Shown: positions 34,426 through 43,579 of the stretch, piece by piece
How positions within the stretch are numbered: the first letter of the stretch is position 1
Layout of the letters: each line of letters opens with the position of its first letter
Assembly: GCF_004784465.1 (NCBI RefSeq)
Contig: NZ_SRRU01000005.1
Location: 186,001-250,000 of the forward strand
Origin: Streptomyces griseoluteus
Lineage (GTDB): Bacteria; Actinomycetota; Actinomycetes; Streptomycetales; Streptomycetaceae
Length of the DNA stretch: 64,000 nucleotides
Reading direction: 5' to 3'
Program-made: the position numbers and the translations under genes
Notes under the pieces: generated by a model
What the model was told of the DNA's origin: nothing
The model's database searches: none
The model's input: only the letters and a program-made list of their open reading frames with translations

Positions 34426-35678
34426 GTGGACGAATCTACGTCTCCCACCACCCCCGCCGCATCCTCCATACCCGCCTTGCCACCCGTCGCCGGGCCCGGT
34501 GAGGCCCCCGCCGCGAGAAACCCCACCGCCGAGGACGACGAGCCAACGCAGGTCGGCGAAGGCGCGCAGCTGCTGGACGAGCTGCGGCAAGCGATCGCGC
34601 GGTACGTGATCCTGCCCAACAGTGACGCGTTGACCCTGTCACGCTGTGGGTGGCCGCCACGCACATCCAGCCTGCGCTGCAGCACGCGCCACGTCTCGCT
34701 GTGGTCGGACCGGCGAAGCGGTGCGGCAAGTCCCGCCTTCTGGATGTGATCACGGAGACGGTGCGTGACCCGCTGATCACGGTCAACACCAGCCCAGCGG
34801 TGGTCTTCCGTGCCATCGGTGACGATCCGCCCACCCTGCTGGTGGACGAGGCCGACACGATCTTCGGCAGCATCAAGGCCGCAGAGAAGAACGAGGAGCT
34901 GCGCGGTCTGCTCAACGTCGGCCACCAGCGCAACCGGCCCGCCCTGCGGATCTCCGGCCCGGAGCACAAGCCGCAGGCGTTCCCGACCTTCGCGATGGCC
35001 GCGCTCGCCGGCATCGGGGATCTGCCGGACACAGTGATGGACCGGGCGGTGGTGATCCGTATGCAGCGTCGCAAGGACGGCGAGCGGGTGGAGCAGTTCC
35101 GCTCCCGCCGCGACATTCCCGCTCTGCACGCCCTGCGTGACCGGCTGACCGCCTGGTTGCGCCCGCTGATGGACACCGCAGCGGATCTGGTGCCGCCGAT
35201 GCCGGTGCAGGACCGGGCGGCGGACACCTGGGAGCCGCTGGTGGTCGTCGCCGAACTGGCAGGCGACTCCTGGCCGGAGCGAGCACGGGCAGCGTGCGTC
35301 GCGATGTGCGCGGCCGAGGTCGGCCAGGACGACGAGTCCAACGTGAAGACGCGACTGCTGAAGGACATCCGCCGTGTCTTCGCGGGCTACGGCGATCCGG
35401 ACTCCGTGCGGACGCGGGACCTGCTGGAGGAGCTACTCAGGGACCAGGAGTCTCCATGGGCGGAGTACCGCAACACCGGTCTGACCCCGCGTTATCTGGG
35501 GATCCTACTGAAGGACTTCGGCATCCAGGCGGCCGTCCTCCGCTTCGAGGGCGGAAGGCAGGCCCGGGGCTTCACGCGCACGCAGTTCACCGATGCCTGG
35601 GCCCGCTACTGCCCCGAGGAGCGGCCACCCGGCGGCGGCGATGAGACCACACGTCATGGGTCGGCCGTACACCCGTAA
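34426..35678 (+). pseudogene. DUF3631-domain ATPase, frameshifted
   Basis: Start GTG 34426 after AGGAAGGA. The first frame (…ELRQAIARYVILPNSDALT) runs into noise after about 34640 and stops at 34749. The true continuation is one base out of phase: VTLWVAATHIQPALQHAPRLAVVGPAKRCGKSRLLDV (Walker A-like), then LLVDEADTIFG (Walker B) and EELRGLLNVGHQR, ending at 35678. A single missing base near 34636-34640 explains both frames. DUF3631 proteins in integrated actinomycete elements are thought to serve replication. A sequencing error or translational slippage would restore function; no slippery heptamer is visible. Confidence 0.75.
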
Positions 35679-35680
35679 AC

Positions 35681-35806
35681 ACCCGTCGCACACGTCGCAC
35701 CGCAGGTCAGTCCCGTGACGGGTCCGGTAACTGTGACGGGTCCTCCCGTACCACCCCCGGCTCCCGTACTAGCCCTGACCAGGCATGCGACGGGTGCGAC
35801 GGGTCC
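35681..35806. repeat. Iteron-like G(T/C)GACGGGT repeats
   Basis: Copies of G[TC]GACGGGT occur at 35715, 35733, 35787 and 35796 on the plus strand and at 35681-35689 on the minus strand. Two share the longer GTGACGGGTCC. They sit between the DUF3631 gene and the DUF2637 gene, a plausible place for a replication origin, oriT or operator array. Confidence 0.5.
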
Positions 35807-35870
35807 GCCCCCTTCCCCACCGGCAGCCCTGCCCTGTGGCTATGACAGCCGTCTCCCCCTGGAGTAACGC

Positions 35871-36752
35871 TTGCCCTCACGCACCACCCAAGCCCCCGTG
35901 TCGGCACTGACTGCCGCGATCCACCTCGGGGTCGCCCTGGTCGGCACGATCGGCTTCGCCCTGTCCTACGACGCCCTGCGGCAGATGGCCGTCGCCATCC
36001 ACGTCCGCGGAGTCCTCACATACGCCTTCCCGCTGGTGATCGACGGGTTCATCGCCATCGGCGTCGCCGCCCTGCTCATCCTGCGCACCGCACCCTGGCG
36101 CTCACGCCTGTACGTCTGGGCACTCGTCGGGCTCGCCACGGTCACCAGCATCTGGGCCAACGCCCTGCACGCCATCCGCCTCAACCAGCAGGCACGCACC
36201 GCCGGACTGCACCTGGACGACCTCACCGTCGGCGCCCTGTCCGCCATCGCCCCTCTCGCGCTCGCCGGCGCGGTCCACCTCGACCTTGTCATCCGCCGCC
36301 ACCCCACACCGCGCGCCCAAGAGGGTGCCGCCACAACAAGTGAAGCCGTCGGCCACAGCCACAATGGCAGACACAGTGCCGAGCCGCCTGCCCCTTCGGA
36401 CGATGAGACCTCCCTGCCGATGAAGGTGCGGTGCTCGCCCGATATGGCCGAGCGCCCGGACGTGGCGGAGGCAGCAGTCAAGGTGCCGCAGGCCCCGAAG
36501 TCGCCCACCAAAGAAGGCGGCCACGAACGCGACGCCGCCTTCGACGAGCTGCTCGCTATCGCCCGCACCGCACCGCTGGGACGCGGGGACCGCGCCTCAC
36601 GCCGCAATATCGAGGCGGCCATCCGCGCCGCTGGGTACCGCATCGGCAAGGACCGCCTGACCCAGATCAAGGACCACGTGCAGGCCGAACTCGACCAAGC
36701 CGCCCGCCAGCGGCAGGCCGAGCCCGACAAGGAACCCGTCGGCGCCCGCTGA
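35871..36752 (+). CDS. DUF2637 membrane protein (spread/transfer-associated)
   Basis: 293 aa from TTG 35871 with GGAG seven bases upstream. The N-terminal 140 residues contain four hydrophobic segments (e.g. TAAIHLGVALVGTIGFALSYDAL, AFPLVIDGFIAIGVAALLIL) typical of DUF2637. The second half is hydrophilic and ends in a winged-helix-like region (ASRRNIEAAIRAAGYRIGKDRLTQIKDHVQAELDQ). DUF2637 proteins are found on actinomycete plasmids and integrative elements, and may aid intramycelial spread. The function is inferred from family context. Confidence 0.75.
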   Translation: MPSRTTQAPVSALTAAIHLGVALVGTIGFALSYDALRQMAVAIHVRGVLTYAFPLVIDGFIAIGVAALLILRTAPWRSRLYVWALVGLATVTSIWANALHAIRLNQQARTAGLHLDDLTVGALSAIAPLALAGAVHLDLVIRRHPTPRAQEGAATTSEAVGHSHNGRHSAEPPAPSDDETSLPMKVRCSPDMAERPDVAEAAVKVPQAPKSPTKEGGHERDAAFDELLAIARTAPLGRGDRASRRNIEAAIRAAGYRIGKDRLTQIKDHVQAELDQAARQRQAEPDKEPVGAR

Positions 36753-36874
36753 GCCCGCAGGCACGCCCCTCACTCGCGCGTTCGACTCCTCCCGCTCATC
36801 CCCGCACAGCCCGGCGCGGGACGAGCGGTCTTGGAGCCATGGCCTCTTCCCCACCACGCACGGAGAACCACCCG

Positions 36875-37501
36875 ATGCACGACTCGCACCACGAAGTCCC
36901 AAGCATGCCGCAGCAGATGACCACCACCGCCACCAGCGCAGCAAGGTATGACGTTGGACCGTCCAAGGGCCGGTCCAACGCGGAGACCTCCGCCCCGGGG
37001 GTGGAGGAGGACCTCGGGCACCAGGGGGTGCCCGAGGCGGATACGCTCGCGGCCACCGTCGACGAAGTCACCCTGCGTCGCGTTGCTCGCCGTCGTACCC
37101 GCGAACGCGTCCAGCGCAAGCAGCGTGTCGACGTCCGCTACAGCGTCGACGAGAAGACCCGGATCCTCGCCCGCGCCCGCCAGACGGGCATCGCCGGCGC
37201 CCACCTCGTCGGCGCCGTGATCGTGGCTTACCTCGACGGCGATCTCACCGTGGGCCTGGCCGGGCAGCGCACCCAGCTCGACGACTGTCTCGACAAGCTC
37301 GACGCCCTGCGGGCCGGAGTCGCCCGCATCGGCAACAACGTCAACCAGATCGCCCACCGCCTCAACACCGGAGACCATCCCCACCCTGTGGACGCCACCG
37401 TCCTCGCGCAGACCGAACGCACCCTGGACGCCGTCCGCGCCGCGATCGGCGACATCGCGCAGACCATGAACCACGCCGTCTCCGGCAAGGCGGCCCAGTG
37501 A
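36875..37501 (+). CDS. MobC-family relaxosome accessory protein
   Basis: 208 aa from ATG 36875 with GGAG nine bases upstream. A disordered N-terminus precedes a basic region (RVARRRTRERVQRKQRVDVRYSVDEKTRILARARQTG) and the MobC signature RIGNNVNQIAHRLNTG near residue 150. MobC helps the relaxase open oriT. Its stop overlaps the relaxase start by four bases, so both are co-translated. Confidence 0.85.
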   Translation: MHDSHHEVPSMPQQMTTTATSAARYDVGPSKGRSNAETSAPGVEEDLGHQGVPEADTLAATVDEVTLRRVARRRTRERVQRKQRVDVRYSVDEKTRILARARQTGIAGAHLVGAVIVAYLDGDLTVGLAGQRTQLDDCLDKLDALRAGVARIGNNVNQIAHRLNTGDHPHPVDATVLAQTERTLDAVRAAIGDIAQTMNHAVSGKAAQ

Positions 37502-38697
37502 TCGCCAAGATCGGCAGCGGCAAGAGCACCACCGGCCTGATCCGATACCTGTTCGACACGAAGAAGGCCAAGGACCACACCGACCCGCACCTGGTCGCCT
37601 CCTGGGACGGCTTCGCTCCCGACCCCGGCCGCGCCGACGACTTCGACGCCACAAAGAAGCGCCTCGTGGCCGACCTCGACCTGCGCGTCAAACAAGCCCG
37701 CCGACTGGGCCGGGCACCCGACCGGCACGTGTGGCACTGCTCCGTACGTGCCGCCCCCGGCGACCGGCACCTCACCGACGCCGAGTGGGCGGACATCGCC
37801 CGCCGGATTGTGGCGGCCACCGGCATCGCGCCACAAGGCGACTTGGACGGGTGCCGGTGGGTCGCGGTCCGCCACGCCGACGACCACATCCACATCGCCG
37901 CCACCAAGGTCCGAGGCGACCTGCGCACCGCCCGCCACTGGAACGACTACCTGACGGCCGACAAGGAACTCGCCGCCATCGAGAAGGAATACGGCCTCCA
38001 GCGGGTTGTGCGCGGCGACCGCACCGCTGCCAAGCGCCCCACCCGCGCCGAGACGGAGAAGGCCCGCCGCGCTGGCACGACCAGGACCTCCCGCGAACGC
38101 CTGCGCACCACCGTCCGCCAGCTTGTGTCCATCGCCAGCAGCATGGAGGAGTTCCTCCACCTGCTCGGCGGCGTCGAAGGCGTCCTCGTCGATGTCCAGC
38201 GCTTCCCCTCCGGCGACGTACGCGGGTACAAGGTCGCCGTGGAAGGCGACACCAACGCCGCCGGTGAACCCGTCTGGTTCTCCGGCGCCAAACTCGCCCC
38301 CGACCTCTCCTATCCCAAGATCCGCGAACGCCTCACCGCCACCGGTATCGCAGGCGTCTTCACCGTCCTGGACGACCTCGCCGCCTTCCTCCGCTACATG
38401 CTTGACGGCTCCACGTCCCGCACCAGCGCAGGCTTCACGACCGCGTGGACCGCATGCTCCCTGACCATTCAGACCGGCGGGCTCCAGCCGGCCCGTGGAC
38501 TGTTCTGGCACCCCGCCCCTGGTACGTCCGTGGAAGAGGACGTGTGGGTCCACTACGGCTTCACCGGCACAGGGATGTGGATCTCGCCTGCTCGGGGCCG
38601 GTGGGCAGTACTGCTGACCAACAAGCTCTACTACACCCGCGACCGCGCGCCACTGACCGATGTCCGCAACGCATTCCGCGCACTCGCCTTCATGTAG
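37498..38697 (+). CDS. Relaxase fused to a serine-hydrolase C-terminal fragment (chimera)
   Basis: 399 aa. Residues 1-280 are a MobA/VirD2-type relaxase: MIAKIGSGKSTTGLIRYLF, HVWHCSVRAAPGDR, and the metal triad HADDHIH (His126, His130, His132). From about residue 285 the sequence changes to the end of a beta-lactamase/esterase-type serine hydrolase: AGVFTVLDDLAAFLRYMLDG, then LFWHPAPG, the HYGFTGTG motif and WAVLLTN to the C-terminus. The hydrolase part lacks its SxxK catalytic N-terminal portion, so it is not an enzyme. An in-frame deletion or recombination that joined two genes is the simplest reading. Relaxase activity might survive; the usual C-terminal region is lost. Confidence 0.8.
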   Translation: MIAKIGSGKSTTGLIRYLFDTKKAKDHTDPHLVASWDGFAPDPGRADDFDATKKRLVADLDLRVKQARRLGRAPDRHVWHCSVRAAPGDRHLTDAEWADIARRIVAATGIAPQGDLDGCRWVAVRHADDHIHIAATKVRGDLRTARHWNDYLTADKELAAIEKEYGLQRVVRGDRTAAKRPTRAETEKARRAGTTRTSRERLRTTVRQLVSIASSMEEFLHLLGGVEGVLVDVQRFPSGDVRGYKVAVEGDTNAAGEPVWFSGAKLAPDLSYPKIRERLTATGIAGVFTVLDDLAAFLRYMLDGSTSRTSAGFTTAWTACSLTIQTGGLQPARGLFWHPAPGTSVEEDVWVHYGFTGTGMWISPARGRWAVLLTNKLYYTRDRAPLTDVRNAFRALAFM

Positions 38698-38918
38698 GGA
38701 ACTGGACGAGGGCCGGGTTCTAGCCCAGACACCGATCCGAGAAGCCCCTCCATCTGCGGGAGCCGCCGGCACGGTCGTACCCGCTGACGGACGCCTCGCA
38801 AGCAACTACTATTCCGGCATTCGGGCTACGCCTGGGGGGCAGAGTGAGTCTGTGGGATGCTCGCGTCGCTGAAGCGCGATTCAATCGTCGCCGTGAAGCT
38901 CGCGAGAGGAGGTGAATC

Positions 38919-39533
38919 ATGAGCTTCCCCGTAGACCTCACAGCGGCGCTCAGCGGCGCCTCGGTCGCACAGTTGCACAGCTGGCGACGTACCCACTTGC
39001 TGGAGCCGGAAGTGCAGGACAACCCGGTCCGCTACTCATTCCGCGACGTGGTGGCACTCCGCACGTTCGTATATCTACGCAGCAAACTGCCCCTGCAGCG
39101 CATCCGAAAGGCTATGGATCAGCTGCGCAAGTGGGACCTGACCGAGCATCCGGCTGCCTACAAGCTCGTCACTGAAGGAGATTCAGTCTTCCTCGTACAA
39201 GAGGAACGTGCCATCGACCTTGTCCGCCGGCCCGGTCAAGAGGTGATCTACAGCTTGGCCAACGTCTTCGCGCCCTTCGAAAACATGCAAGGACGTTCGG
39301 TCGCAGACTTCCGCCGTCCTCGGCCACACCTGGAGGTCAAGGAGAACCGGCTCGGAGGATGGCCGACCATCCAAGGGACACGCGTACCGTACGACGCTGT
39401 CGCCAAATTGGTCGCCGGAGGCGTCACGCCTGCCGAAGTACATCGTTTCTACCCGACCGTCGAAGTGTCCGGAGCGGCAGACGCAGCAGACTTCCACCAG
39501 GAGGTCGTGCAGATCGGCGGTCGCGCCGCATGA
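38919..39533 (+). CDS. MerR-HTH/DUF433 protein, probable antitoxin
   Basis: 204 aa from ATG 38919 after a strong GAGAGGAGGTG. The N-terminal MerR-like HTH (GASVAQLHSWRRTHLLEPE...YSFRDVVALRTFVYLRSKLPLQRIRKAMDQL) is followed by a DUF433 domain (RLGGWPTIQGTRVPYDAVAKLVAGGVTPAEVHRFYP). DUF433 proteins pair with DUF5615 PIN-like proteins as predicted toxin-antitoxin modules. Its stop overlaps the next start (ATGA). Confidence 0.78.
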   Translation: MSFPVDLTAALSGASVAQLHSWRRTHLLEPEVQDNPVRYSFRDVVALRTFVYLRSKLPLQRIRKAMDQLRKWDLTEHPAAYKLVTEGDSVFLVQEERAIDLVRRPGQEVIYSLANVFAPFENMQGRSVADFRRPRPHLEVKENRLGGWPTIQGTRVPYDAVAKLVAGGVTPAEVHRFYPTVEVSGAADAADFHQEVVQIGGRAA

Positions 39534-39949
39534 GGTTCTTCCTTGACGAGAACGAGACGCCGGCCATCCTGCCCCCTCTGAGCACAGTCTTCTTCCATCA
39601 CGAGTTCCGCACCGCCCACGACGAGGGGCTGTCCGGGGTGATGGACACAGAACTCATACACGCAGTCAGTGATCGCGGCTTCGACGCGATCATGACGCAG
39701 GACCGCAACCAGCTGTCGAACCGGGACGAGCGCGACGCACTCATAGAGACCGGCCTCCACTGGATCGGCCATCGTCAACCGGACGCGGACGGCCTGCTGT
39801 ACATCGTGACCTCCACGGCCGCCTACCTCGCGGCCATGCCGCACATCCTGGACGAGATAAGCAACGTCACGGGCGCCCACGCCTTCCACGTGCGCAACCT
39901 GCCCCTGCTGAAGGGCCAGCGCGTCACAGTCAGCCGCCTCAAGACCTGA
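39530..39949 (+). CDS. DUF5615 PIN-like protein, probable toxin
   Basis: 139 aa from ATG 39530. The start MRFFLDENE and the AIMTQDRNQLS segment carry the acidic residues of the DUF5615/Mut7-C PIN-like nuclease fold, presumably an RNase. It is translationally coupled to the DUF433 antitoxin gene. Such a module could stabilise the element against loss. Toxicity is inferred, not shown. Confidence 0.75.
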   Translation: MRFFLDENETPAILPPLSTVFFHHEFRTAHDEGLSGVMDTELIHAVSDRGFDAIMTQDRNQLSNRDERDALIETGLHWIGHRQPDADGLLYIVTSTAAYLAAMPHILDEISNVTGAHAFHVRNLPLLKGQRVTVSRLKT

Positions 39950-40405
39950 TCCTTCAGACGCCCTGTCGTCGGGGCAAGTCCGCCCGCGCGGCAGGCCGCC
40001 TACGGGAGGGCATTCGGTTCACCACGTCATAGGGGTGGAGGACAACGCTGGAGGTGGCCTTCACAAGCCGGGCCTGGCGCGAGCCCATGCGCTCGTACTC
40101 GCCGCAGAGCCCGGACCAGGGGACGGCCCGTGAGGTGATGCGGCCCTACCGTGCCGCGCGCCCGTCGAAGCAGCCGCTTCCGGTTGCGGCCGACGTACGG
40201 TTGAAGTACCGAGGGCATTACGCACTCCGGCCGTCCCGCCGGGTCGTCCTCGGCGAGAGACGAACCCCGGGCCGCCCCAGTGGTCGGCGCGGAGACGGGT
40301 CGGCATCATGTCCGCCGCGGTCGGAGCAACTCCGCGCAAGCTCATCATGGCAGGGGCCGCGCTGAGCACCCGTGCAGGTCCGCAACCCCGCCGAGGGGAG
40401 GCGTG
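39950..40405. other. Spacer with a degenerate copy of the DUF5994 gene leader
   Basis: 456 bp without a convincing gene. Positions about 40204-40315 resemble 43471-43585, the leader and first codons of the second DUF5994 gene. Shared blocks are AGTACCGAGGGCATT, CGCCGGGTCGTCC, CGGCGA, GGGCCGCC and GAGACGGGTC-GCATCATGTC. It looks like a remnant of a lost DUF5994 copy in front of the STAS gene. Confidence 0.55.
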
Positions 40406-41380
40406 ATGACCTTTTCCCGGCTGGGCATCCATCGACGGAACCGAGGAGAACGGACGCTCGTCACGCTTGCCGGCGACATCGGGCCGGCCACGACGCCGCT
40501 GCTGCGGGCCGCAGTGGAGCAGTGTCTGCTGGACGGCGTCACCGAGATCGACATCGACCTGACCACGGTCGGCTCCTGCGACGCCAGGGGCTTGGACGTC
40601 CTCCTGTCGGCTTCACGACGCGCCAGCCGGGTCCACGCTCGCCTGCGGCTGCACCATCCGTGCGCTCAGATCGGCCGGCTCCTCGATGCCACCGGATCGA
40701 ATTCGCTGCTCCTTACGGCCCCCGTGGGTCCCGTGCCGCCCGCCGCATCCGGCGACCTCGTGAGTACCGCGACGCGGGCGCCCGAGGACTCTGCTCGTCG
40801 GGTGGATCAGCCGGTCCTCAGGGACGGTATCCGCCTTCGCCGGCTGACCCGCTGGCAGGCAGAAGACATGCGCGAGGACATCGCTGACCTGGCTGCGGAG
40901 TCCGTCGCGGGCACCGTCGGAGAGGCGTACCACGACCGCGGAGACTTCCTGCACCGCTTGGCGGTCACTGCCCACCGCCCCGGTTTCGCCCTGCTGGTCG
41001 CCGAGACGACGGTGCTGGTCGGTTGCGCCTTCGGTTTTCCGGCGGGCTCTGACGGCTCCGACGGCCGGCAGGGCGGCGGAACGCTCCAAGACATCATCCA
41101 GCGGCTCACTTCCCAGGCACGGTTCGTCCTCCTCACCCAGGTCGTGGCCCATCCGCACGCTCAACACCGCGACATAGCCCGCCGGCTGCAAGGGCGTCTG
41201 CTCACAGACCTGCACTCCTCCCTCGGGGTCACCCTGCTGCATCCTGCCGACCAGGCAGGACAAGCCGCCTTCTCGTCCTGGGGCTGGCAGAACCTGGGTG
41301 AGGTCGTGGGGCTGCACGGCGCCGTCGCCCCCTGCGTGCTGACCTTGTCCACCGAAGGACAGCCCTTGGCCCGCCGGTGA
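40406..41380 (+). CDS. STAS-domain protein with C-terminal GNAT-like domain
   Basis: 324 aa from ATG 40406 after GAGGGGAGG. Residues 1-110 form a STAS domain like anti-anti-sigma factors (RNRGERTLVTLAGDIGPATTPLLRAAVEQCL, IDIDLTTVGSCDARGLDVLL). The position of the phosphorylated Ser (DSxG in RsbV) is Ala here (DARG). Residues about 150-320 resemble a GNAT fold (IRLRRLTRWQAEDMREDI, VVAHPHAQHRDIARRLQGRLL, GWQNLGEV). It begins the signalling cargo and probably binds a kinase or sigma partner. Acetylation of a partner is speculative. Confidence 0.7.
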   Translation: MTFSRLGIHRRNRGERTLVTLAGDIGPATTPLLRAAVEQCLLDGVTEIDIDLTTVGSCDARGLDVLLSASRRASRVHARLRLHHPCAQIGRLLDATGSNSLLLTAPVGPVPPAASGDLVSTATRAPEDSARRVDQPVLRDGIRLRRLTRWQAEDMREDIADLAAESVAGTVGEAYHDRGDFLHRLAVTAHRPGFALLVAETTVLVGCAFGFPAGSDGSDGRQGGGTLQDIIQRLTSQARFVLLTQVVAHPHAQHRDIARRLQGRLLTDLHSSLGVTLLHPADQAGQAAFSSWGWQNLGEVVGLHGAVAPCVLTLSTEGQPLARR

Positions 41381-41541
41381 TGCGGCAGTGCGATGGCTGC
41401 GCGCCACACCGCCTGCCACAGCCGGGAGTAATCTGAGACATACCGACAACTTCCGGGCGCACGATCACGGCGGCGCCTTTCCCGGCGCGTGACACGACAC
41501 GGGCAGCCGGAAACCCCACGGCCCGGAACGGGGGTCGCACG

Positions 41542-42054
41542 ATGAACGCCATCACAAAGCCCGCCGAGGGTACGGCGCCAGGTGAAGGACACTCCTACCG
41601 CATGCCCTTGCCCCGGCTGCGACTCACGCCGGACGTCAGCCATGGCCCGCTGGACGGCGCATGGTGGCCGCGCTGCGACGCACTGGAACTGGAACTGCCC
41701 GTACTGGTCGGCTCCTTGGATCCGGGTATCGGCACCCTCACCCGCGTGACGGTGGGGACGGCCGCTTGGCCCGATGCCCCGCAGGAGGTGATGACACCCG
41801 GCCACGTGATCGAGGTGGTGCTGACCGATTCCGCCGCCGAGGCGCATGCCATCACCGTGGACTGCGGCACCGTGGGGCGCTGGGAACTGCTGGTGATCCC
41901 CCCGGACGAGTCGGCCCGAGTGGCCACCCGGCTGCTGGCCGCTGCCGCCCACCCCGCAAACCCCCTGTCGGCTCCGCGCCTGCTGGCACTCGCCGAGAGC
42001 GGCCTCGACGGACAGGACACATGGGAGTCGGAAGGAGGAGCCGGACCCAGGTGA
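41542..42054 (+). CDS. DUF5994 family protein (copy 1)
   Basis: 170 aa from ATG 41542. It shows the family pattern LRLTPDVSHGPLDGAWWPRCDALELELPVLV near residues 28-58, then ITRV-like TLTRVTVG, and a C-terminal WELLVIPPDESARVATRLLAAAA. The function is unknown. Three family members lie in this element, all beside STAS or PP2C genes, suggesting a role in the same signalling path. Name from memory. Confidence 0.7.
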   Translation: MNAITKPAEGTAPGEGHSYRMPLPRLRLTPDVSHGPLDGAWWPRCDALELELPVLVGSLDPGIGTLTRVTVGTAAWPDAPQEVMTPGHVIEVVLTDSAAEAHAITVDCGTVGRWELLVIPPDESARVATRLLAAAAHPANPLSAPRLLALAESGLDGQDTWESEGGAGPR

Positions 42055-42183
42055 GCAGCCCGGCCGGCTCCGCCCGACCGGCGGGCCCGGCATCCACGAC
42101 CGCATGATGGAGCCATGGCACCGACAGATCCGTTGTCATCCCGGCCCGCCCCCGCCCGAAGCGTGACCGCGGAAGGTGAGGGG

Positions 42184-43377
42184 ATGACAGCAGGACGGCG
42201 GCCGGACCGATCCGAAAGCCTCGGGGAAGCGCTCCTCGGCAAGATCCTCGACAGCGCGCACGAACTCCCGCCCCATCTCATCGGGCCCCTGGTCGCCGAC
42301 GTGCTGGACCGGCTCGGTGGCCGCCGTCCGCAGGTGCTGTTGCAGGACTACGGCCAGTTGGTGCTCGTACCGCTGCCCGGTGAGGGACTCACCGGCGGGG
42401 AACCCCAGGTGATCGACGACTCCCAGGCGGGCTGCTGCTTTCTCGACGCCGTCGCTGTCGAGGTGCCTCAGGAGGACGGCGTCCGGGTCCATCTGCCCCT
42501 GCTGGACGGCGGTGACCAGGTGGGGGTCATGGCGGTGACGCTGGACAGCGTCGATGACGACGACCGTCGTCTGCTGCTCAGAATCTCCGGCCTGGTGGCC
42601 GACCTTCTGGTGACCAAGCACGGCTACTCCGACCTGTTCTTCGACGTCCGACGCGATGAGGGGATGAGCGTCGCCGCGGAGATCCAGTGGTCCCTGCTGC
42701 CACCGCTGGCCATGATCATGCCCCGGGTCGCCGTGGCCGGGATCCTGGAACCCGCCTACGACGTGGGCGGCGACAGCTTCGACTACGCGCTGAACGGCGA
42801 CGTCCTCCACGTCGTCATGATCGACGCGATGGGACACGGGCTGGACGCGGCCACGATGGCCACCGTGGCCATCGGCGCCTACCGCCACGCCCGCCGCGCC
42901 GGCATCGGGCTGTCGGAGATCTACGACTTCATGGACCGCGCCGTGGCCGAGCAGTTCGGTCCCGACCACTTCGTCACCGCGCAGATGCTGCAGCTGGACA
43001 CGACGACGGGGCGGGTGCAGTGGGTCAACGCCGGGCACCCGCCGCCGATCCTCGTCCGCGACCACCACGTCGCACAGCGTCTGGTCGCCCCGACGACCCT
43101 TCCCGTCGGCATGGGCGGTTCGGAGCCTCGGGTGAGCGAACTGGGGCTGATGCCCGGGGACCGAGTTCTCTGCTTCACCGACGGAGTGGTCGAGGAGCAC
43201 AGGAGCGGCGGGGAGGAGTTCGGCGAGGACCAGCTGATCGACTGCGTGAACCAGCTGGAGAGGACCGGCCGCGGCATCCGGGCGGTGACGCGCGCCCTGT
43301 CCCACACGCTCAAGCGGGCGCGCGGCGGACAGACCAGCGACGACGCGACGCTGCTCATGGTGGAGTGGCGCCGCTGA
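42184..43377 (+). CDS. PP2C/SpoIIE-type serine phosphatase (RsbU-like)
   Basis: 397 aa from ATG 42184 after AAGGTGAGGGG; an ATG at 42115 is possible. Residues about 20-150 look like a GAF-like sensor. Residues 155-397 form the SpoIIE phosphatase: EIQWSLLPP, DVGGDSFDY (metal Asp), DAMGHGLDAA, VNAGHPPPIL, CFTDGVVEE and SDDATLLMVEW. All metal ligands are kept. Such phosphatases dephosphorylate STAS anti-anti-sigma factors in partner-switching cascades. Here the flanking STAS proteins lack the phospho-Ser, so the target may be elsewhere. Confidence 0.85.
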   Translation: MTAGRRPDRSESLGEALLGKILDSAHELPPHLIGPLVADVLDRLGGRRPQVLLQDYGQLVLVPLPGEGLTGGEPQVIDDSQAGCCFLDAVAVEVPQEDGVRVHLPLLDGGDQVGVMAVTLDSVDDDDRRLLLRISGLVADLLVTKHGYSDLFFDVRRDEGMSVAAEIQWSLLPPLAMIMPRVAVAGILEPAYDVGGDSFDYALNGDVLHVVMIDAMGHGLDAATMATVAIGAYRHARRAGIGLSEIYDFMDRAVAEQFGPDHFVTAQMLQLDTTTGRVQWVNAGHPPPILVRDHHVAQRLVAPTTLPVGMGGSEPRVSELGLMPGDRVLCFTDGVVEEHRSGGEEFGEDQLIDCVNQLERTGRGIRAVTRALSHTLKRARGGQTSDDATLLMVEWRR

Positions 43378-43579
43378 CCTCTCGTCCCCACCGTCCGTCA
43401 CCGTCGAGCGGCGGCAGGTACCGCACATCCGTGCGGCCAGCGCCCCTCGCCGCCGGTGAACGCGGAGTAGTGTGGCCAGTACCGAGGGCATTTCGCACAC
43501 CGGCTTCCACGCCGGGTCGTCCCCGGCGAAGGACGACAGCTGGGCCGCCGCACAGGTGGCCCGGAGACGGGTCCGCATC

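Noticed and set aside
40054..40365. Possible 103-aa gene upstream of the STAS protein
   Set aside because: Arg/Pro/Ser-rich translation without domain; the DNA is better explained as a degenerate DUF5994 leader copy.
43471..43491. SigB-type promoter suggested by GGGCAT in the DUF5994 leaders
   Set aside because: No GTTT-like -35 element occurs 14-16 bases upstream in either copy, so the match is not sufficient.
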